Shown: positions 12,801 to 24,844, counted from the stretch's first letter. The stretch is DNA of 64,000 nt from Pratylenchus scribneri (GCA_030063045.1 JAQSEB010000050.1:62001-126000); one strand, 5' to 3'. Made by a program: numbers and translations. Notes: a model not told the origin generated them from the sequence alone.

Positions 12801-14258
12801 TTAGAAGATTCTTTCTAACATATATGTTTTTAAGAAGGTCGAGTTTATTTAGGAATTTTGCATAATTAAGTTTAAATTGTTTTTGGCAAAAATTAAAGAC
12901 AAAAATAAAATTGAAAATTTTATCAAAAATTTACAAATTTTAGGAAATTGCGACAAAAATTTCTATCTTATTATTTGTTACTTTCTAGTTCATATTTTCT
13001 ATCCGATTAATAATAATCGAAATTAAACTTTAAAAATAAGCAATTCAAAACAAATGAAAAAATATTTGCAATTTTTTGCCCTTTTTATGGTTTACAAACT
13101 CTTTTCTCCTACTCACGTTCAGCATTATGCCCAGTTTGTTTAGGTTTGTCCCCTCCATGTTTTCCTTTATTCGCCTTTTTGGCTTCCTCATTTATCATTT
13201 TTTTCAAATTTGCATCCGGCACTTTTGCTGCGCTTGCCGCTAAATCCTTCAACTTGTTGTCCTTCTCCTCCTTTATGTGTTTATGGAATTCAGCTAGAAT
13301 AAAATAATCATTTCAAATTTATTAATTAAATTCAAGAAAACAGACCAATGATGGCTTTTTCAAGGTCCGGAGTTATTTGTCCATTGACATGATGCTTGGT
13401 CAAAAGTTCCTTCAAAATCTTTTTCATATATTCCATTTGATTTGCTTGTTTTTCTTAAATGATTTTAATGAAAATTTAATTTGTTAATTATTTTTATAAT
13501 CAATGAGACCATTTCCCACTTCACCCTGCTGGATTGAATATCGCCATCGGCGGCTGGGGAAAACTCCAAACGATATCAAAAACCAATACCAAAATAAGTT
13601 GTGAATTGTAAATTTCTCTAATTTGGCCATCCATTTGTGCGACCCCTCTTAAACTATAGAACTATAGATATGCTATTCCTTTCCAATTTCAAATAGGCAC
13701 AAACCGTTTTAACAAAATATCGATTGATTAGAGTTAATCAATGGAATGGTGTGTGGAATGTGAATAGTTTTAAAATTGATTAAATTGGATCTTTACCTTT
13801 CTTCACCGCTTTTTTCGCCGCTTTTTTCCCGCCTTTTTCTAATTTTGCCTTTGGACTGGCCGGGCCACTCTTAGATTTTTTATTCTTTTTGGACGGTTTA
13901 TCGGCGGTATGAGCAGCAGGAAGCCCAGCATTGGGCTTATTGGCTGTGGCATGTGAAGGATTATGGCCATCCTTCTTTTCTGCATGTTTTTGTGCAGCAC
14001 CATCATGTTTAAAGCCGTTGGCTAAAAATATTTTTCATTATCTTTTTTTTTTAAAAATATTTCTATAATTATCATCAAAACGGAAATTTGAACAATTCTT
14101 TCTAATTTATCTACTACTTTTTCCAATTCGTCTTCATTTTTAGGCTTCATTTTCCTCTAAAAAATAGATCAAAATTCCTTACCACATTGAAGGAATTCAA
14201 CCAAAACAATGGCAGAAATAAGGGCAAAAAGGGCAGCAAATTTTCGATTAGAAAACAT
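9822..14258 (-). CDS. secreted Lys-rich/acidic protein, paralogue 2
   Basis: Tandem paralogue of the gene ending at 129. Eight exons (14258-14183, 14021-13797, 13453-13346, 13293-13117, 12772-12674, 12343-12177, 11801-11630, 10243-9822) join in frame to 481 residues. The signal peptide (MFSNRKFAALFALISAIVLV) and the acidic last exon are clearly homologous to the other copy. The middle exons are shorter and diverged, and one exon of paralogue 1 is split by an intron here. Residues 26-228 are Lys/His-rich, 229-284 Ser/Lys/Gly-rich, 285-481 acidic. No enzyme domain is recognised. Intron 7 carries hAT-like element A. Secretion is supported by sequence; any function outside the cell is inference. 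Confidence 0.82.
10558..11429. mobile_element. hAT-like non-autonomous element A (TTCGGTTT type)
   Basis: Terminal inverted repeats TAGTGTTGGATCGGTTCGGT and TAGGGTTGGATCGGTTCGGT (19 of 20 identical), flanked by the 8-base target duplication ATTATCAT at 10550-10557 and 11430-11437. Both subterminal regions are filled with reiterated TTCGGTTT/TTTTCGG units; the centre is AT-rich. No transposase. Located in intron 7 of the 481-aa gene. An 8-base duplication with (C/T)AGGG ends is typical of hAT elements. Confidence 0.9.
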
Positions 14259-14540
14259 TGAAATTTTCGGGAATTTGTTATTTGAATATAAATTATTGGG
14301 TTAGTTTTTTTGGATAGTTGATGTGAGATTTAGGCCTTTAATTGAGGGGGAAAATAGGGAACTGACGAGAAAAAGTGAGGATTTCCCTCGAAACTGGCCG
14401 ATTTTTATGGGACCATTTTGCCTAGAAATCTAGAAATGACATGACAAAATGGACGCGCGCATCCAATGAATTGTGGATGATGTGGCATTAACGAGACATC
14501 GGGAGCGGCATCTTGGTGCCCCAATCTTCAACAGCAGGCA
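14259..14540 (-). promoter_or_regulatory. shared upstream block, copy 2
   Basis: Directly upstream of the 481-aa gene and close in sequence to 7098-7400, including CGCGCGCATCCAATGAATTG. On the minus strand it reads ATGCCA at 14488-14483. ATGCCA is the published dorsal-gland promoter motif of cyst nematodes. A six-base match is weak evidence alone, but it recurs at the same place in copies 3 and 4. Confidence 0.6.
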
Positions 14541-16009
14541 GCAGCCGGCTCAATTTGCCCGATTGCCCAACTCGTCGACCCATGAACCATGAATTCTTCA
14601 ATTTTCCCCCAATTTATGTTTTATTCTTATTATTTGTGGCTATAAATTCGACTCCTTTTTGAAAGGTCTAAACTTGAATATGCCTTTTTGATTCAGCATA
14701 TCGGCATATAATACAAAAGTAAAATAAATAAATAAAACAATTTTATTTATTATGGTTAAATTTAGACTTATTAAGATGCATGATTAAACTAAGATTTAAG
14801 ACATCAATTTAAAAAAAATTTACAACTTAATTTTCAAGTGTACAATGAGAGAAACCAGAATTCATACGGTCGCCGGTTTGGGCCGTCTGTGCGAGTTGGC
14901 TGTTAGTAGGCCAGTTGTGAGACACATCGCCCTCCCCCCCCCCCTCCCTCATCTTCAATCCCGAATTTCTCTCATTCAATGTCTCCTTCATTAATCCCTT
15001 AAGGCAAAATCGGCAAAAAAGCTAGAAAATTCTGATAGGCTCGCTTTTCCCATTCTCCCAATCGAGGCGAAATTGATTGCCTCTATCATCCCTCCTCCCC
15101 AATGTAAATCGGCATTGGCCAATTCCATGGCCAACCAACATAATGTGGCGATGAAGAAATTTTGCCTTCTCCATCAATTCACCTCAATTTTTCTCCTACA
15201 TTTTTCCAATTCACTCTCAAATCACGATTAAAAGGAGTGGGGATGAGGAGATCAACCAAAACTAACTATTTTACCTATATTTTTTTGGGGAGAAGAAGAA
15301 AAATGGATGTAAAGGAGAGAGGCAAATAAATGTCTCTAAAGTGCATTGTTGGCCAAAAATTGGCCAATTAATCAATAATATCGGTTTTATGACGATTTTG
15401 CATAGAGAGAATGAAAAGGTGAAGTAAAGGAGGTGAAATTCTTGGTTGCTGGATTTTGCAGAATTTGGGAACAAAATCATAAGGAAAGAGAATTGAGGCT
15501 ATATAATTATTGGTTGGCCCAATTTTTTGACAGCCCAATTTTTCAATATCAGAACCAATTATCTGATGTCCTTTACTATCAATAAGCGAATTTTCGGCGG
15601 TTTTTTGGGCATAACTCATCATTTTTAAATAAATTTAAAAAAAAAATTAATTTCATTTAATAGCCAATACAGTATATTCAGCTCTTTAATTTGATAATAA
15701 AGAAATACAAAATTAGCCTTGATGAATTACTATAAATTCTGTCAAATTAAACCGGTGCCAAGTTGGTTCGTATCAACAATGGCCTTCTCTATCATTTCAT
15801 GCAGAAAATAAATTATTTCTTTAGTGTGCCATTTTTATAAAATTGTTGTAAATATGATTAAAAAATATGTCAAAATAAATATGCCCGAAAATAGTTAAAA
15901 AGAAATTTAAATTAAAAAAATTTCCCCATCGATTCTCCGTTTCAAATCTCATCAATTTCAAATTTGTCCCTCATTTCCTCCTCATCAATTTAATTTTGCC
16001 CTCAATCAT
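14541..16009. repeat. duplicated upstream flank of paralogue 2
   Basis: No gene supported. About 14990-15380 repeats the 7370-7800 flank, including the GGCCAAAAATTGGCCAATTA palindrome region. It contains a C-tract near 14933-14944. The rest is AT-rich. Confidence 0.55.
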
Positions 16010-16382
16010 CTTTTTTGCCGGCCTTCTTCTCATCTTTATGTTCCATTCACCCAGTGCCTCCCATTATTCCACCGGTAACTTCATCCTCAAATACCGTACT
16101 ATTTTTCTCCTCCCTTGACTCCTCAAAATTTCGTTTATCTTCGCCGACAATAACACTTTTTCCTCCTCCCCCAAATTCATCTTTATCATCGGAAATTGTC
16201 TTCGATACAATTTCTTTCCTTTTGGTGCCTCCATCCTCCTTCATTTCATCTGATTTTCTGCTTTCCGCCTTTTGTTCATCCAAAACTGATTCAAATGATC
16301 GTTGGATGAAGGTTTCATTATCTAATTCATGTGTTTCAATTGGGGATCGTGCCGATTCTTTGTCTCGTCTTTCCACGTCCAA
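16010..16382 (-). pseudogene. third acidic last-exon copy, orphan
   Basis: The minus-strand reading resembles the last exon of both secreted paralogues (a VE..ESAR start, then QRSFES, DEQKAE, GGGGKSV, EDKRN and an acidic tail). No homologous upstream exons follow, and it is disrupted: a TGA occurs about 10 codons before the position where the family's GKK-DD ending is still readable, and the start of the exon has lost frame. It looks like the remnant of a third tandem unit cut off by the region carrying the fukutin-like gene. Confidence 0.7.
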
Positions 16383-16617
16383 TCATTTTGGTCTCACTTT
16401 ATAATTTGTACTCCTTGTCTTGGTGGACAAAGAAAATTGAGATTCTGGCCCCAAAATTCGAGGTAAAAAATTTCCATTTCGGGGCCGAAAAATGTGCCCC
16501 ACCAATTGAAATGAAGTTATTCAAAATTTATCACTCGAATAAAAATAAATAATTTGTTAAATATAAAAAAAAAATTAACATCAAATAACACAGAAATATA
16601 ATTTAATATTTATGGCA

Positions 16618-19570
16618 TTATTTTTGGATTATTCCCATTTGTTTCAGTCCTTCATTCACAATTTTCTCATTGTATTTCCCAATAAGGAACATTGTTTTGG
16701 CAAATTCTTGGGAAGTAAGAATTTCTCTATTTTCCTGAATAATTTTAAATAATTGCCAAATATTTGTAGAAAATTACGATATTTTTTGAAGATTGGTCCC
16801 AAATGAAATATGAATTTGGGATTTTCCATTCTTTGCCATATTCAGACTGAAATGTTCAAAAAAAAATTAAAAGCGAATAAAATGTTTTTTTACGGTGATG
16901 AATGCATCAAAATTGCAGGGAAAATGGACGAGATGGCCGAGTAATTCACCGGCACAAAATTCCGAAATTCGAGGATAAACCCAAAAAAGGAGTTGCCTAA
17001 AATTTAATTTGGAATATTTTTTAAAGAAAAAATTGCCGGTTATCGTTGCGAAAACCGGGTACATAGGATTTGTCAGTTTTGTTCTCTGGATGCGGATAAA
17101 TATAGAACAGATCAATTCGGACACCGTCAATGTCAAATTTAATTATTAAACTGTCATCCAAATGACCTGAATTTTTTTAAATTACCATATTTTATTGTAT
17201 TAGAAGCCCAGTTTCAAGGTGAAGCCCACCCTTTTCAAAAAAATTTTTCCATCTATGATTTTTAATTATAAAAGAAGTTTTGAATAGTAAAACATGTTCT
17301 GATTTATATAAACATGTTGTGAATTAAAAAAACCTTTTTAAAACATGTTGTAATTCCAAAAACATGATTCCAATTCCAATCGTAAGAAATATTTTGAATT
17401 TCAGAAAAATGCATCAAAAATTTTTTTGCATTGAAAAAAAAGTTCTGATATAAAAAAAATTTTTAAAAAATTTAGTAAAATCATGTTTTGGATTGAAAAA
17501 ACATGTTATAATTTTTTGAAAATTTTATTGAATAAATTTTATTTTTCGTCAATTTTTCCTTTCTGAAATTTATAAGCCCAGTCTCTATTTGAAGCTCACC
17601 CTAGAGAGGCTATGAAATTTATAAGCCCATGGGCTTCTAATAGAATAATTACGCTATAGTGCATCAAAATAAAGCGCAAACCCAATAAATATGCGCCATC
17701 ATAAAATTTGATCAACGCGCGAATTAGCCCCTCGCTGTGTTCCTCCCGCAAAATGCCCAAATCGATGTCATGATCATGGGGAATATATGAGCATTCACGT
17801 AGCCATCCTTAAATATTTAAATGTTAAATAAAATTCGGAATAAATATTTTGCATGTTTAATCCAAACATTTTGTTTTTTTGGATATAATTCTACTTTACG
17901 CTAACTTCTCAGATTCGGTCATGCGTGAGTTCATTCGACAGAACTCGTCGAGCTGATTTTATTCCTACTCTGAAGTCTGAATCAGCTCGATGAGCACTCT
18001 CCGATGAGCTATAATTAGGGTTGAGGCCTCGTCCCCGCGAGGGCCACTCCCGACGGTGATCCCAGCACTTTTTTGGGTCTTACCCCCGTCACCGACCCAG
18101 CACATGCCATCCTCGCGCCCCCACGGTTTTGCGGGGGGGGGGGGGGGGTGAATATGCACTAGATATTATTGGATTTTTCCAGGCAAATGGGAAAGAAATT
18201 TTGAGCAAATTTTTATATGTAAATTTTTTGTTAAATTTTTCGCTGCGCGGCCATCTTTGGGCCGAAATTTTTCTTCAAGAAAATTTTTGTTTGAAAAATA
18301 ACAAATTTAGACTACCCCCGTCCCCGCGGAACTACCCGGCCACCCCCGTCTCCGCACGTGTAGTGCAGTGTTACGCGTTTTGCGGACCCGCCATTTGGAG
18401 ACGTTAGGGTTTGGTGCCGCTGGCAATAAATATGATGTGGAATTGTTTATGACATTTTATTAGGCATGAAATTAGCTACAAAATGACATCAAAAGCTTTG
18501 ACCAATATTGAATATTCTCAAAATTATGGCAAAAAAACGGCCCAAAAACACAATTTTAATTAATACAAAGGTTACTGGCCATAATTCGTTGAATAATTAA
18601 AATTACCCGAATCTTTTGATATCATTTTGTAGCTAATTTTATGGCTAATAAAATGCCATAAACAATGCTACATCAACTTTACTGCCAGCGGTATCAAATC
18701 GGTTCGTCCGCAAAATGGCGGGTCCTCAAAGGCGGCTAGTCGTAGTGCGGGGCGCAGCCCTAGCTATTACAAAACCGAATCTGAGAATTTACCATAAAAT
18801 AGATTTTTTAACAGAAAACCAAAAACCAACCAAGTAGGGTGCCACCCATCAAAATCCCAGTCGCATTGTGTGTTTCCAACAAATCCAAAAATTCGGCCAA
18901 TCTTTTCACAAAATTCAATGGAATAATTTGTTTTTTCTTATTGGCATTTTTGTATTTAATCAAAGGGCGGTCTTTTCCATTGCCACATTCAACAAATTTT
19001 CCCCTTTTCCATGATTTAATGAATGATTGAATTGGAATGGGTACATCCAACTGCTGATAAGGAATTTTAATTTGACTAAATTGGGTTGAAAATGAAGAAA
19101 GTGGAACAGTAGAGAATCTGCAAAGATTGGATTAAATAATAAATATTAGGCCATACCTTTTTGTACCTATTCGACCAATTGTTGAAGTAGCATTGGAAAT
19201 TGGACTGAAAAGCCAAAAATCCTTTCCCCTACTCTTATTCCAATGAAATTCTAATTTAATTTTGTCTTCAAATGTGTCAAATTGTTGTTTATTCTCAATG
19301 TCACTTTCTGAGGCTATTCGAATCGGCAATTCGCATTCCAATTTCAATGAAAGATGTTCCAAACAATTTAGATCAATTAAAATCAACCTTTTCAGACAAT
19401 ATTAAATTTAAATATTTTTATTAAATTTTTCCTGACCTTGATTTTGGATTTGATGATTCCTTCTTTTTATATAAGGCCATTTTTGTTCGAGTTGTGAAAA
19501 AGATGAAGTAACAAAAAATCAACAGCAATGCTAAAATACATGCCAAGAACATTTTAATTTTTTGAAACAT
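16618..19570 (-). CDS. fukutin/LicD-like glycan phosphotransferase
   Basis: Eight exons (19570-19437, 19387-19157, 19117-18831, 17807-17682, 17166-17037, 16996-16894, 16846-16778, 16734-16618) join in frame to 398 residues. The N terminus is a type II membrane anchor (about residues 7-25, FLACILALLLIFCYFIFF). Around residue 210 is MGGTLLGW, followed after an intron by ECSYIPHDHDIDLG, the nucleotidyltransferase-like core of the LicD/fukutin family with its DxD acids. Later come IDLFYIYP, then EFCAGELLGHLVHFPCN and SEYGKEW, also family features. Fukutin-type enzymes act in the Golgi and transfer phosphosugar groups to glycans; that this protein does so is inferred from family. The intron at 17036-16997 needs a GC donor to keep frame. 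Intron 3 contains hAT-like element E. Core acids are present, so it may be active. Confidence 0.85.
18016..18762. mobile_element. hAT-like element E (CCCCCGCGGGG type), interrupted
   Basis: Starts TAGGGTTGAGGCC and ends GGGGCGCAGCCCTA; the ends match element C loosely. Flanks GCTATAAT and GCTATTAC agree at 6 of 8 bases, as for an aged 8-base target duplication. Subterminal CCCCGTCCCCGCG-type repeats and a G homopolymer (about 18133-18149) are present. It shares TTTCGCTGCGCGGCCAT with elements C and F. It is interrupted by a palindromic element at about 18373-18735. Lies in intron 3 of the fukutin-like gene. Confidence 0.75.
18373..18735. mobile_element. palindromic P-type element nested in E
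   Basis: Inverted arms contain GCGGACCCGCCATTTGG / CCAAAATGGCGGGTCC-like ends, TGCCGCTGGCA and GACATCAAAAG, with a central GGCCATAAT region. The same family occurs at 31025-32570, where it is interrupted by hAT-like element D. No coding capacity. Confidence 0.7.
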
Positions 19571-20224
19571 TTTTGGACTCTATAATTCTGAAATTTATTG
19601 AATTTACTTTGACGAATTGGATCTGGTTCAAAATCATGGCATTTTTATTTCTTAACCTATCTAGATCTAGATGAGCTAGCTAGAACTCATACAAAAGAGC
19701 TCGAAAAATTAAGTCCATTTAGGGGTGGATGAAACCGAAAACGCCCAAATTTGAAAAAGTAAAGGAATACTCCTTTGGATCGATACTAGAAAAATGTTTT
19801 GAATTTATTTTTAGGTCAAATTATAGTTCAAACGACGCGTCTCGATGATTTGAGCCCGAATTTGTCAGGGTTTCGTTACAAAAAGTTGTGGCCATTTTCT
19901 TTTTGTTCGAATATGTTAGAAGTTAGAACTGCGGGAGGAATATAAGAATGGGCTCCGGAGTGAGCTTAGCCGAAGCGTGGGAAATGGGTGAACGCTTGGC
20001 GAGCCAAACGTTCGTCTGATCGGATGGAGGCGGAAAAGAGAGGAGTTTTTAAAGAAAATGACATTGTTTTTGGCGGAGCTGCATGCGAGGGTTAATGGTA
20101 AAAATAAAATGGATTTTGTCGCGTGCGTAAAGGGAGTGAAGGCGCCCTGATAAGTTAAGCAAAAATAAAAAAATCAGAAAGTCGTAAATTAGAAATAGGG
20201 ACAATATTTTATTGAGGCTGCTGT
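19571..20224. other. spacer upstream of fukutin-like gene
   Basis: No gene seen. It contains a MITE-like GACGCGTCTCGATGATTTGA motif near 19836 and a GC-richer stretch (about 19940-20150). It separates the fukutin-like start codon from the shared upstream block, possibly through insertions. Confidence 0.4.
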
Positions 20225-20445
20225 GGTTGGATATAAATTATTTGATTGACTTTTTGTTGGTTGATGTGAGAGTTTAGGCTTTTGAATGAGGGAAAAATGA
20301 GTGTGCCGAAACCCGAAACAATGCCGAATTTATGGGACCATTTTGGCTAAAAATGACAGGAGAGACGAACGCGCGCATTCAATGAATTGTGGCATTGAGA
20401 AAGATATTTGGGACAGCATTTTGGTGTCCCAACCTTCTCCCCTTT
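20225..20445 (-). promoter_or_regulatory. shared upstream block, copy 3
   Basis: Homologous to 7098-7400 and 14259-14540: GGATATAAATTATTTGATTG, TTTATGGGACCATTTTGGC, CGCGCGCATTCAATGAATTG, and the minus-strand ATGCCA at 20395-20390. The next minus-strand gene is the fukutin-like protein, 655 bases away. There is no signal-peptide exon of the secreted family next to this copy. Confidence 0.6.
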
Positions 20446-21391
20446 AGGGAAAGGCAATTCGATATTCCAATTTGCGCTTCTGATGCTCTCATTTTTCACC
20501 ATCAATTTTAATTGCCCTTCAATCAGAATCCATCCATAAATAGTAAGGCAAGAATAAGTCAAAATGCTGCCAGAGGAACAATTTTATTGGCTATCATTTT
20601 TCTCTTTATATCTTCCCTATATTATTTCTCTAAATCAAGGCAAAAAAATTGTTTTACTTTTTTTCGATTCTCTCATCATTTTTTCAATGCAAATCTGGAA
20701 TGAAGCCAAAATAATTGAGATTGGCCAATTTGTGGCCAACCTGATATTGATGACAGCATTTTACCTACTAATGAATTTCCTTTTTCGCCCAATGAAAACA
20801 TTGACATTGGAGTGAATGAGGGAATTCAGAAGAATGTGAAATCAATGGACATAACCGGATGCCTCGTTGGTATAACATTTTCACCAAATCCTAATTTGTT
20901 TGCCTATTTTGCTTGAATTGGGATTGTTGCTAGGTAGATAGAAAGATGTATTGAAAAAAAGAATGAAAGGAGATAAAAGGATAATTTTATTATTTTATCT
21001 ATTTTTTGGATTGAAGTTGAAGTAAACTTTAAAGTAAAGAAATATAGGAAAAGTGGAAGTAAAAAGAGATGAAAACAAATATGTTTGCCATAAATTTACT
21101 CATTAAAATAATTTTTGCCCGATTTACATTGGGGAGTTTTACCTAATTAAGAAAATAAATGCAAAAGCTTTATCCGTCAGATAGATTTTAAATCGGAATA
21201 ACACGAATGAGCATGCCGATGCCCAGAAAGCCTTTAGGCAATAATAAGTTAATTAAAATCCATGAATCTGACTTCGTTATGAAATTTCCAAATCATTTTT
21301 CCTTTTTTATGTATTTTACTTCAAAATATCAACAAAATTTAATAAAATAATCTGGTTATATAGAAGAAAGCTCAATTTGAAATGATGTGAA
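20446..21391. other. spacer between glycosylation genes
   Basis: No well-supported gene. A short hydrophobic plus-strand reading at 20564-20815 overlaps sequence resembling the duplicated flank (GATTGGCCAATTTGTGGCCA near 20721) and is probably not coding. Confidence 0.4.
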
Positions 21392-21884
21392 TTATAAATG
21401 TTTAAAATAAAGAAAATGAAGAAAGTAAATTAAAATTATCAAACTCAACAAAAAGAAGACGAAATAAAAAGTGTAATCCACAATTTCCATATATTCAACT
21501 CGATGAAATTCGACTTCGCTTTTAACTTTAAAATGATTGACAATTTCAACGTCTTTTTCATTTTGGCCATTTTCATTAGCCAATAATTTGCCATAATTGT
21601 TCACACAATGTCGGCTTGGTTCCCAATATTCACTGATATTTTCTATGATTTTTGTGCCTGGTAATAATTTTTGATGGGTCATTTCGCAAAAATGGCAAAT
21701 CGCCGAATACTTTGGAGGAAGAGTCAACGATTTTTGGTAGGTCCGTGTCCAATGGAAATAACTGAAAAAAAAATAAATATTATTTATAAATATTTATTTT
21801 TTATGAAAATGAAAAGACGCAATAATTAATATTTAATGGTTAAGTTGTGCTAAATATCGAATTGATTAATCCGGGGATTTACCA

Positions 21885-22195
21885 AGTTGCTGGGCTACTA
21901 AATTTCGAGAATCTCTGGTTCTAGACAACTTATGGACTCGAGAGTAGATTCAGTCGACTCAGCATGGTCGATTTACTAAATGAAATTTCAATTTTAGACT
22001 AGGAATAGGATTAAGGCTAGGGATAGAGGTAAAGCGTTGGAGGCGAGATAGGATTAACGGAAAGTGATAATAGGCAAGCTCAGAACAGTCCAAAATTAAA
22101 ATTTTATATAGTAAATCGACCATATCGAGTCGAATGAGCCAAATCTCGAATTTGTACGAATCCTAGAAACCAAGACTCCCGAAATTTATCATTTC
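21885..22195. mobile_element. palindromic MITE in intron 5 of the GT10 gene
   Basis: The two arms are inverted relatives: AAATTTCGAGAATCTCTGG and ATGGTCGATTTACTA on the left face TAGTAAATCGACCATATCGA and CTCCCGAAATTTATC on the right. No coding capacity. Confidence 0.65.
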
Positions 22196-22519
22196 AACAT
22201 CTTGGTACTGGGATGTACTGGGATTTGCCCATTCCCCATAGTTTCTGTAACAGTTATATTTCCGTTGAATTTGCACCTTAAATATTTTGATTCATCCTTT
22301 AGAATTCGATTCAGAAATTTGGCCAATTCTTCGGCACTGGAAAAATCACTGGCCGCAATAAATGAATTGGCTGGAATTCCTTCAAATTCATTCAAAATTT
22401 CTCGGGATAAAATAATTGGAACAGTCAAATGGCGAAGTGGATTCCAGAATTTTTCTGTCAAATAATCCAGGCAAATCGCATTTTCAAATGCCAAAAAGAA
22501 GAAATGGTCATCTGTGCAA

Positions 22520-23151
22520 ATTATTTTAAATATTTTTTATTTGATATGAAAATCTAATAAATTATTTTAATTAATTTATAAATAATCGCCTAGGATTGCT
22601 CATGGTCTGTTATCCTATCACAAACCGAGGATTTTTGCTCCAAAAAACTATAACCAAGGAACAAAACTACTGATCGGTTTCGTCTCTTTTTTTTTAAATT
22701 TCACCATGTGGGGTCATTGGTTAAAATTTTACAAATTTTGGAGCCATTTTTTAACTATTTTCCTCTAATGGGTATTTTCCTTGTCATGACCATTTCGGCT
22801 TAATTTTTCCCAATTGGCTGTTTTAGCTTTGATTTTTCTTTCTGGAGCAATTTTAATTTTTTCTCCCTGAGGAAGAATTTTTTTTAATTGAAATTTCTCT
22901 CTATGTGGCATGAATGAAAAAAGTTTTGGAAAAATATTTGACAATTTGTTTTATTTCGAAATTTTATGAAAAAATTAAATTTTAAAAATTTTTATGACAT
23001 TTTCAAAAAAACCGAGAAAATCGGAATCGAGAACTTTTCAAAAACGGAAACGCAGATTCCAAAACCAACCAAAATCTACACTGAAAACTTTGGTTTAAAA
23101 CCGATTTGAAGTTACCTTAATTATTTCATTACTTTTCTCCTTAAAAAATAC
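22520..23151. other. large intron with decayed repeat
   Basis: Intron 4 of the GT10 gene. It contains AAAACCGAGAAAATCGG-like and AAACCGATTTGAAG-like stretches that may be a decayed relative of element A, but ends and duplications are not clear. Confidence 0.3.
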
Positions 23152-24844
23152 CCATTTCTGAATCGTAACATTGTTGATTGCATTTCCCATTGTTGGAACA
23201 TTTTCCATATTTGGTAACATTGATGTATTTAGATAATTCATCCATGTAAAATTGACGGCCAGAAGGAGGCGAACAATTGGAGGAAATTTGAAGGACTGAT
23301 TTTCGTTTACGTCTGACTTTTTTCAAAATCTGTAGTAAAATTATAATTTGAGTAGAATTAAATTTTAAAAAAAAAACCTCATCAAATTCCCACATGTCAT
23401 TTAAATCTTCATTATTGGAAAAATTCGCTGGCCAAAAACTTCCATATGGAGCATGTAAATTCAGTTCATTTTCGGTTCGATAGGTCATTGAAAGATTGAA
23501 AAAATTTGGCATTGGAAATTCAATGCCAAAAGCGGAATATGGAGCCTCCATGCTGAAGAAGACTTAAAGCTGATCAGGTCGTCGATTTTTAGGGAATGGA
23601 GCTTTAAAATTAACAGAATTCCCGTGGAAAATAATTATAGAGGCATTTTGCGATCTGATGAGGGAAAAAGTAAGATAACATTTTTAAACCGATTGATCAC
23701 TTAATTTACTGTAGATAGATTCATCCCATTTGAAAACTATTTAAATTGAGAATTGTGCTGAATATTGTAAAACAATTCTAACCATTTATTCAATTTCTAC
23801 AATTCTCAATTTTATGAAAAAAATTATTTAGATTTATTTTCTAGAGTTTTGAATTCAATCAAACCAAATTTGGGATATTACTTAATTAATGAAGGAGGCA
23901 AAAATTTATTGGGGACGGACAAAAATTTAATGTGGGAGACGGAAGACACCTTAATTAAAAGTAATTATTCTGATTCCCCCAATACTTTAAAACTGACTGA
24001 GTGTAAAATAACACAACAAGAATTCCGAACTTTGAAACTTAAATATAATCCTATCATACCCTATCATCTGGACCAGCAGTCTAACCTACGTACCCTACCC
24101 TAAAGCCATCCTGCTGCTGATGAGAACACCATCCTAAATCCTAACCTAGAATAACCTAACCTAAACCCTATCCGGCATCTGCTGGCCAATCTTTTTAGAT
24201 AGGATTAGGTTTAGGAATTTGTGCTTAATTTTCGGCTGCCTCCACAATTAATTTTTTTGTCTCCCCCCATTATAAAGTAGTAGTCCAAATTTACTCTAAA
24301 CTTCCAATAAAAAATTATATCCATATAAATAATTCCCAAATAATTTCCGCATTCAATAATCCCATTTTATATATGAAAAAATTTAACTCATTTTTATAGT
24401 CCGAATAAATGCATCGTCGATTGCATTCATTTGTTTGCTCTTTTGGTGCAATTGTGTGAATAATATTTCCCGTGTCGAAGAAATCATTCCATCCCAAAAT
24501 TAATGGAAATTGCTGTTTATTATTATTTCCATTAATTGAATGGGCAATCACAGAATACTAAATTTAACAAAAATCATTTAATTATATAAAAATATTTTCC
24601 ATAAATTCAATAAAAATTTAATATATTTAAAAAATAACAAATTACCTGAAGGCAAAAAATTAAAGAGAATTTATTTGAGATGGGGATAATTGACAAATTC
24701 ATTCAGAAAATAATATTTTATTTCTTCTATTTAAAAGGTTATATGTAATATATAAGACAAATAAAAAAAAAGGCCAAGAACAATAGGAAAATGTAGTTGA
24801 ATGAAAATGGAAGTTGGGTTCTTGGTGTAGTGGACCGGTATATT

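Larger units (their letters stand above)
21392..24702 (-). pseudogene. alpha-1,3-fucosyltransferase (GT10) with in-frame stop
   Basis: Six exons (24702-24646, 24557-24388, 23654-23378, 23329-23152, 22511-22277, 21761-21392) join in consistent phase to 429 codons, but codon 106 is TAA (23566-23564), in RRPDQL-stop-VFFSMEAP. GT10 features are clear: PLILGWNDFF, SMTYRTENEL with HAPYG, ISSNC then GRQFYMDEL, the donor-binding block LAFENAICLDYLTEKFWNPL, SFIAASDF, and YLSYFHWTRTY with the terminal Cys motif ICHFCEM. The N terminus resembles a signal sequence; the C terminus has a hydrophobic segment (VDYTFYFVFFLLSLIILIYF), unlike classic type II enzymes with an N-terminal anchor. Apart from the stop the frame is intact, so inactivation would be recent, or the base is an assembly or allelic difference. 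Intron 5 holds a MITE. Confidence 0.85.

Noticed and set aside
18129..18407. Plus-strand frame beginning at the G homopolymer
   Set aside because: Lies within element E and the nested palindrome; no support as a gene.
23849..24103. 84-residue plus-strand frame within the GT10 gene
   Set aside because: It occupies the intron between exons 2 and 3 and ends in CCTAACC-type repeats; no homology or splice context.
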